Source: Bubalus kerabau
Taxonomy: Eukaryota > Chordata > Mammalia > Artiodactyla > Bovidae
DNA: 64,000 nt
Assembly: GCF_029407905.1 (NCBI RefSeq)
Contig: NC_073628.1
Coordinates: 64,240,501-64,304,500, forward strand
Reading direction: 5' to 3'
This document shows positions 57,086 to 64,000 of this stretch, piece by piece. Every line of letters begins with the position of its first letter. The first letter of the stretch is position 1. The notes beneath the pieces are model-generated. The model did no database searches. It was not told the DNA's origin and saw only the letters and a list, made by a program, of their open reading frames with translations. The position numbers were made by a program, and so were the translations under genes.

Positions 57086-57347
57086 TAGGGACTAGTGGAA
57101 TTGACATTTAAAAGCTCACTCACCAATTATATTGTGTTAAAATGTGCCCAAGAAGTTTTAAAGTCATGATAAAAATAATTTAAAATTATAAAAGTAAGCC
57201 TTAATATTTTACATATTATATAGCATATACATTACATATATTATATACATTTGCCATGGCCTTTAATTTTACTCTGTATACTAAAACCTAATTCTAATTC
57301 ATATCTATTCACAAATGGTTTATAATAAATCAATTCTCAAAAATTTT

Positions 57348-57698
57348 GGAGAAGACTCTTGAGAGTCCCTTGGACTGCAAGGAGCTCCAACTAGTCAAGC
57401 TAAAAGAAATCAGTCCTGAATATTCATTACTAGGACTGATGCTAAAGCAGAAACTCAAGTACTTTGGCCACCTGATGTAAAGAACTGACTCACTGGCAAA
57501 CACCCTGAAGCTGGGAATGATTGAAAGCAGGAGAAGAAGGGGAAGACAGAGGATGAGATGGCTGGATGGCATCACTGACTATATGGACTTGAGTCTGAGT
57601 AAGCTCTGGGAGTTGGTGATGGACAGGGAAGCCTGGCGTGCTGCCATCCATGTGGTTGCAAAGAATCAGACACTACTGAGCGATTGAACTGAACTGAA
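57348..57698 (+). mobile_element. BovB 3' end
   Basis: 351 bp of BovB with its tail. The 12-bp duplication ctcaaaaatttt is perfect (57336-57347; 57699-57710). Confidence 0.94.
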
Positions 57699-57829
57699 CT
57701 CAAAAATTTTACCTTCTTTACTGCAGAATAATCATATTTCATAGTCATTCAATCAAGGATACCAATATTAGAGACTATTATGTATGATTCTTTTGGTTTG
57801 TTTGTTTTAAGATGAATAGCCACAATTAT

Positions 57830-58104
57830 CGGAGAAGGCAATGGCAACCCACTCCAGTACTCTTGCCTGGAAAATCCTGTGGACGGAGGAGCCTGGTAGG
57901 CTGCAGTCCATGGGATCGTGAAGAGTCAGACACAATTGAACGATTTCACTTTCACTTTTCACTTTCAAGCATTGGAGAAGGAAATGGCAACCCACTCCAG
58001 TGTTCTTGCCTGGAGAATCCCAGGGACAGGGGGCCTGGTGGGCTGCCATCTATGGGGTCGCACAGAGTTGGACATGACTGAAGTGACTTAACAGCAGCAG
58101 CAGC
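57830..58104 (+). mobile_element. BOV-A2 SINE with CAG tail
   Basis: Two Bov-A units and (CAG)n. The 12-bp duplication agccacaattat is perfect (57818-57829; 58105-58116). Confidence 0.95.
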
Positions 58105-58116
58105 AGCCACAATTAT

Positions 58117-59530
58117 AATCTGACATTATAAAAACTGGAAACAAGATATTCTTTAAAATATTAACTGGTTAAAAATGGAATATTTAATACTTTTGGAATG
58201 ATTAATCCTGTTCCTAAAAAAATCATTTTTTTAAAGTATTAGTAATTGATGATCCTAGGACAAAATTAAGGAAAATTAGAAGACACTCTGTTGTTGTGTT
58301 CCAGTCCTTGACAGTCTTTTCCTACCTGAAATGGAATTCTTCAGCTTAAAAATATCACTAACTTTTTATCATAACCCACTAACTGTGTATAATACAGTAA
58401 AATGTGATTTTTTGCAATTAAGTAACAATATGAGCCCTTCATGCCACTTTTGAGTTTTAGGCAACTTTGTGTTCAAAGTCATTTTAGAGAAGTTATAAAA
58501 GGTCTTTTCCCTACAGACTTCACAGCATCTCATTTCTAGCTGAGGGCACTGAAGTGAGCATCTTCAAAATCTCATCTCTTTTTTTGAGGAATGATCAAAA
58601 GAAAATGACATCAAAATTTTATCTTATACTCTTTATTAGGAACTTTGTTCTCCCGAACAAGGGAAAAGGGACAGATTCACATTTACATCTAAGCTGCACA
58701 TATGAGTTTTTGCTTGATAAATTAGGCCAATAATTGTGTCTTCATAATGAGTAGAATTGACACTATTGATGACACAGTGTGAAAGATTGACTACTTTGTC
58801 ATCTGTGTAGTTACTTGCTTACCAGATCCATCTACGAAAGTGAGCTGGTCTTTTAATTGTCATTTCATGTTATCTTTTTATTTTGGAGTCTCTTAGGTTT
58901 CTTCTTGTAGTATCTGGATTTACCTTGTATTTTTCTTTTAAGGTTTATATCCTTCCAAACTTAAAATAAATCATTGAATCCATGACATATTTTTCTTATG
59001 AACAATTAAAACACATGGAAAGGAAGAGAGAGAAAAGGAGAGGATTACAGATTAGCATAATTAAGAGTTGTGTCTTTGCCAATTATAGCAATGGGGGTAA
59101 GAACAATATAGAAGAAGAAAAATATATGATGTCTTCTTTTATATTTAGGGACATTAATTCCCAAAAGGAGTAATGGTATGGAGGTGCGTGTATATTTGTG
59201 TGTCTATCTGCTGCAATAAACATGAGGGTGAAAGAAGAGAAAGAAAAAGATATAGGGAATATTTTCCTCAAACTTTGAAATTCTTCCAGGAAAATAGTAT
59301 GGGCAAGGTTTAATTTCTGAAGTATGTAGTCACTAAGCTGGGCAGAGGAACAAGGAACAAAATTGAAGTCTATGTGTAATAAAATCTTCATTTACCATTG
59401 GGCATGCAAAAGTAGTTTCCTTTGATCTCTGAAACCAAAGTATTTGTTGGATTTTTTTTTTTTTCAATTAGAACTTCAATTAGGACACTTTAAGAGTATT
59501 TCTAGATTTTGCAGAGTTTAACTTTTCAGT
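58117..59530. other. Unassigned region
   Basis: 1.4 kb with no recognised repeat and no exon-like ORF. Ordinary AT-rich DNA. Confidence 0.5.
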
Positions 59531-60455
59531 AGAGACCTAAGAAGTGATAGGGCAAATTTGTGTATTGTTCATAAATTATACTTTCTCCTATTAACAGCTT
59601 TACTGAGGTATAACTGATACACAAAATATTTAATACAGAAATGTTTAATATACAACTAGATGGGTTTGGGCGTATGTGTACATCTATGCTGCTGTCACTA
59701 ATCAAGATAACAAATATATTCATTGTCTCAGTATGAGTCTTTGTGTCCTTTTATTATTATCTTTGTATGTATAGTTAGAATGCTTAACATGAGATCTACT
59801 TTCTAAAAAAAAAATTTAAGTATGCAGTACCATGTCCTTAACTACAGCTACTACACAGATCTCTAGAATTTGAACACTTTTTCAAATAATTGGTGGCCAT
59901 TTATCTGTTCAAATCTTTTGCCCATTTTTGAGTTATGTGTCTCTGCTTTTGTTGTTGTTGAGTTGTGTCTTATACATTTTTTATATAAACTCCTTCTCAG
60001 ATAAATGGTTTGTACATATTTCCTCCCACTCCATAGGTTGCCTTTCACTCTTGATTTGTTTTTTCCCTGTGATGGGTAGAAGCTTTTTAATTTAATATAG
60101 TTCTTTGTCTATTTAACTTTTGTCCTGCTTTTTTGGTGTATGTTCAAGATATTGTCAAAACAGATGTCTAGAACTTGTTTACGTTTTCTTCTAGGAGGTT
60201 TACAGTTTTAGGTCTTTAAGTTCTTGGTTCATTCTGAGTTGATCTTTGATGGGTGTAAGAGATACAATTTCAGTCTTTTGCATATGAATATCCAGTTTTC
60301 CTGATACCATCTGTTGAAGAGACTTCCTTTCATCATTCTGTATTCTTGGCATCTTTGTTGAGGTCAGTTGACTATATATGTGTGAGGATTTTTGCATTAC
60401 AGGATATTGATCTGTAATTTCTTTTAGTTCAAGGTCTTTGTTTGATTTTAGTATC

Positions 60456-61261
60456 TGTCGGGAGCCGCATTAGATAGTACTGACAAAATGGAGGCACAGC
60501 CCCCAACCCCCTCTCCTCATCCCGCAGGCACAGACCCAGGATGAAGGAGTTAGCTCTTGTGATTCTGACTTGTTCTTTCCTTTCTTCAGTTGAGTTTGCT
60601 GGAAAGAATGTTAAGGTGTTTGAGAGAAGCATGAGAAAGCACAAAGCCTTCTACAGTTGTGCCCAGAAAATAATCTATAAAGTAACCATTGACATTTGTT
60701 CAAGGATCTTTACAAAGAATATCCCAGGATGTGCACGTAGGCCGCAGCTTGAGGCCACGGGAAGGATTGTTTTCTGAGACCTGTTTGTGAGGGAAATATT
60801 TATGGCAAAAGAAGTTTGTTGAGTTTAGGGCTTAGGAATAATTAAGAATAGCTAGAAGCATTTTTAGGAGATAGTGATCTTAAGATGCTAGGGGCAAGCA
60901 GGATTTAGAAAGATAAGAAATAAACTGAGGAATGTAGCATGAGTTACAATGTAATCACAAGTTAAGTATAGAACACATAAGAGAACGTAGATAACAGACA
61001 GTAAAGCCGATTCTGAGAGAATCACTGAAGCAGAAACTCTGTTCCTAGGACAACAATGATTTGTGGAGACAGTAAACCTGGATGGGGGAAACTGAAAATG
61101 TCAAACCTCTGACCTAATGCTTTGGTCAAAGTATAAAAGAGAACATGAAGTTTGAAATAAACATGTACTTCTGTACTATGAGTCAGAGACTACATCATCG
61201 TCCGCCGACACCACTCACCACTTCAGGCTGATTCCCTGGCTGCTGGAGCTGGACTCCGGCA
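60456..61261 (+). mobile_element. Solo LTR, class II (ERVK-like), 806 bp
   Basis: Starts TGTCGGGAGCCGCATTAG and ends GGACTCCGGCA. The 6-bp duplication agtatc is perfect (60450-60455; 61262-61267). Six-bp duplications are usual for class II ERVs. It carries a TATA box and poly(A) signal in LTR order. No second LTR or interior is present, so it is a recombined solo LTR. Confidence 0.92.
61132..61161 (+). promoter_or_regulatory. LTR core promoter and poly(A) signal
   Basis: TATA box tataaaa at 61132-61138, followed by aataaa at 61156-61161. Spacing is short but matches compact class II LTRs. A transcript would start close to the poly(A) signal and run rightward. Confidence 0.65.
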
Positions 61262-61777
61262 AGTATCCAGGTAACAGTGGCCTCATAAAATGAGTTTACA
61301 GCTTTCCTTCTTCTTCAAAATTTAGGAATGGTTTGAGAAAGATTGGCATTCATTCTTTACATGCTTGATAAAATTTACCAGAGAAGCAATCTGTGCCTAT
61401 ACTTATATTTGTTGGAAGATTTTATTATTATTATTATTTCAATCTCCATAGTCATTGCTCTTTTCAAATTTTCTATTTCTTTATAGTTCATAATTGATAT
61501 GTTGCATGATTCTAAAATCATATTCAATTTTCTAGGTTATCCAAATTCTGACAATTTTTCATAGTGAAATCATTCAAGTATGTTTTACAACTCATTATAT
61601 GAAACTGAAGTCAGTAATTATTAACCAATAACAAGGAGAAGTGGAAAATTCACAGACTCATGAAAACCAAAAAATACATTCCTATGCAAATAATGGCTCA
61701 AGAAAAAAATCAAAAGAAAAGCAGAAAATATATTTAGAGACATAAAAATAAACACACAACATACTAAAATTCATACT

Positions 61778-62594
61778 GCTGTTGTTCAGTCATTCAGTTG
61801 CATTCAACTCTTTGCAAACCCATGGACTACCGCACACCAGGCTTCCTTGTCCTTCATCTCCTGGAGCTTGCTCAAACTCATGTACATTGAATTCTTCTCC
61901 AACATCACAGTTTGAAAGGATCAGTTCTTTGGCATTCAGACTTCCTTATGGTCCAGCTCTCACATCCATACACGACTACTGGAAAAACCATAGCTTTAAC
62001 TATATGGATGTTTATCAGCAAAGTGTTGTCTCTGCTTTTCAATACACTGTCTAGGTTTGTCATAGCTTTTCTTCTAAAGAGCAAGCATCTTTTAATTTCA
62101 TGACTGCAGTCACCATCTGCAGTGGTTTGGAGCTCAAGAAAATAAAGTCTGTCACTGTTTCCATTGTTTCCTCATCTATTTGCCATGATCTTCATTTTGG
62201 AATGCTGAGTTTTAAGCCAGCTTTTTCATTTCTCTCTTTCACCTTCATCATGAGGCTCTTTTTTGTTTTCCTCTTTCTGCTATTATGGTGATGTCATCTG
62301 CACATTAAATGTTGTTGATAATTTTCCCAACAATCTTGATACCACCTTGTGCTTCATTCAGCCTGGCATTTCACATGATGTACTCTGCATAGAAGTTAAA
62401 TAAGCAGGGTGACAATGTACAACCTTGAAGTACACCTTTCCCAAATTTGAACCAGTCTGTTGTTCCATGTCCATTTCTAACTATATTTCTTAACATGTAA
62501 TTAGGTTTCTCAGGAGGCAGGTAAGGTGGTATGGTATTCCCATTTCTTGAGGAGTATTCCACAGTTTGTAATGATCCATAGAGTCAAAGCCTTT
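61778..62594 (-). mobile_element. BovB fragment with internal deletion
   Basis: Reverse BovB. The tail region (gttcagtcattcagttgcat) is followed near 61893 by a jump of a few hundred consensus bases to the ttctccaacatcacagtttg block. It continues to the RT motif A region at 62590. Confidence 0.88.
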
Positions 62595-63480
62595 CAGTCC
62601 AGTTCAGACACTCCTCGTGTCCAACTCTTTGCGACCCCATGGACTACAGGACACCAAGTTTCCGTGTCTATCACCAACTCCCAGAGCTTACTCAAATTCA
62701 CATGCATCGAGACAGCGATGCCATCCAACCATCTCATCCTCTGTTGTCCCTTCTCCACAAGCCTTCAGTCTTTCCTAGCATCTGGGTCTTTTCCAAAGAG
62801 CCAGTTCTTTCACATCAGGTGGCCAAGGTATTGGAGCTTCAGCTTCAGCAGCAGTCATTCTAATAAATATTCAGGAGTGATTTTCTTTAGGATTGACTGG
62901 TTTGATCTCCTTACTGTCCAAAGGACTGTCAAAAGTCTTCTCCAACACCACTGTTTAAAAGCATCAATTCTTCAATGCTCAGTTTCTTTATAGTCCAACT
63001 CTCACATCCAGCATGACTACTGGAAAAACCATAGCTTTGAGTAGACGGAACTTTGTCAGCAAAGTCATGTATCTGCTTTTTAATATGCTGTCTAGGTGGG
63101 TCATAGCTTTTCTTCCAAGGAGTAAATGTCTTTTAATTTCATGACTGTAGTCACATTTGCAGTGGTTTTACAGACCAAGAAAATAGTCTGTCACTGTTTC
63201 CACTGTTTCCCCATCTATTTGCCATGAAGTGATGGGACCAGATGCCGTGATTTCATTTTCTGAATGTTGAGTTTTAGGCCAGCATTTTCACTCTCCTCGT
63301 TCACTTTCATCAAGAGGCTCTTTAATTCCTCCCCACTTTCTGCCATAAGGGTGGTGTCATCTGACTATATGAAGTTATTGATATTTCTCCTGGTATTCTT
63401 GATTCCAGCTTGCACTTCACCCAGCCTGGCATTGCAAGTTTCGGTTCATCCAGCCCAGCATTTCACATGAAAACCAAAAT
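62595..63480 (-). mobile_element. BovB fragment, minus strand
   Basis: A second reverse copy starting from its own tail (cagtccagttcagacactcc) directly at the end of the previous one. It runs to the region downstream of RT motif B, with the YADD region complement (ggtggtgtcatctgactata) altered near 63350. Confidence 0.88.
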
Positions 63481-63482
63481 TA

Positions 63483-64000
63483 AGGAAAACTAGTCAAACT
63501 GATCACATGGACCACAGCCTTGTCTAATTCAATGAAACTGTGAGCCATGCTGTAGGACCACCAAAGATGGATGGATTGTGGTGGGGAGTCCTGACAAAAT
63601 GTGGTCCACTGGAGAAGGGAATGGCAAACCACTTCAATATTATTGAAGATATTATTCAGAACCCCATGAACAGTATAAAAAGGCTAAAATATATGACACT
63701 GAAAGATGAATTTCCCAGGTTGGTAGGTGCCCAATATGCTACTGGAGAAGAGTGGAGAAATAACTCCAGAAAGAATGAAGAGATGGAGCCAAAGCAAAAA
63801 CAACACCCAGTTGTGGATGTGAAGAAGATCTATATAGTCAGCAAAAATAAGACTGGGAGCTGACTGTGACTCAGATCATCAACACTTATTGCAAAATTCA
63901 GACTTAAATGGGAGGAAATAGGAAAAATCACTAGACCATTCAGGTATGACCTAATCAAATCCCTATGATTATACAGTGGAAGTGACAAATAGATTCCAGG
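63483..64000 (+). mobile_element. BovB 5' region with large deletion (runs off the window)
   Basis: Forward BovB ORF1/5' region (gatcacatggaccacagcct; translation KNEEMEPKQKQHPVVDV). Near 63824 it jumps to the end of the endonuclease domain (tatatagtcagcaaaaataa, then ccattcaggtatgacctaat). It lies head-to-head with the reverse copy to its left. The frame 63540-63863 crosses the junction and is not a native protein. Confidence 0.87.

Larger units (their letters stand above)
59535..61600 (-). mobile_element. Old L1 LINE, minus strand, split by an LTR
   Basis: Reverse L1 at 59535-60455 and 61262-61600. The plus strand reads like the complement of L1 ORF2 (gttgaggtcagttgactata near 60357; ggtttgagaaagattggcat near 61330; ttctaggttatccaaattct near 61532). 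The sequence joins naturally across the LTR at ttttagtatc/caggtaacagtggcctcat. Confidence 0.8.

Noticed and set aside
60541..60777. 78-codon ORF with a signal-peptide-like start (MKELALVILTCSFLSS)
   Set aside because: It lies wholly within the class II LTR upstream of the TATA box, where no coding is expected; length and composition fit chance.

Overview
This is ruminant (bovid) nuclear DNA, most likely cattle or a close relative. The diagnosis rests on repeats found only in ruminants: BovB (RTE-type LINE) copies ending in the tail gactgagcgactgaactgaa, tRNA-headed Bov-tA SINEs, and two-unit BOV-A2 SINEs that often end in (CAG)n. Around these lie older mammalian L1 copies, two young ruminant-type L1 3' ends, LTRs of at least three endogenous retrovirus (ERV) families and one MIR. 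I found no host protein-coding exon, no RNA gene, no CpG-rich promoter and no CRISPR. Nearly every open frame is a retroelement fragment or its antisense shadow. The window reads as AT-rich intergenic or intronic DNA built by nested retrotransposition.

Layout. 1-2.4 kb: two BovB 3' fragments. 3.5-10.9 kb: old plus-strand L1s cut by a minus-strand LTR, a second LTR of another family, and SINE and BovB insertions. 10.9-13.0 kb: a BovB with an open reverse transcriptase core and a second BovB nested in it. 14-27.5 kb: mostly plus-strand L1 with SINE, BovB and young L1 insertions. 31.2-34.1 kb: an L1 with a 5' inversion. 35.0-37.6 kb: the longest BovB (minus, about 2.6 kb). 38.2-40.0 kb: L1, then a long hairpin at 40.0-40.2 kb. 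40.2-48.4 kb: mostly unassigned AT-rich DNA with a few insertions. 48.4-55.5 kb: a gammaretrovirus-like (class I) provirus on the minus strand with two LTRs and defective gag, pro, pol and env remnants. 55.9-56.8 kb: a solo LTR of the same family as 6.5-7.3 kb. 59.5-61.6 kb: a minus-strand L1 split by an 806-bp solo LTR with a perfect 6-bp target duplication. 61.8-64 kb: three BovB fragments.

Nothing here works as a gene set; what connects the pieces is insertion order. Many target-site duplications (TSDs) can be read by eye, so a relative chronology can be reconstructed. The best items for follow-up are the 40.0-40.2 kb hairpin, the provirus architecture (missing RT catalytic half, gag-side minisatellite, T31 tract and SINE in integrase, BovB at the LTR boundary), several 5'-inverted insertions including a BovB 5'/3' chimera that resembles the composition of Bov-A units, and the two copies of an LTR family with 5-bp TSDs. 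I see no convincing new biological system, only retroelement structure.
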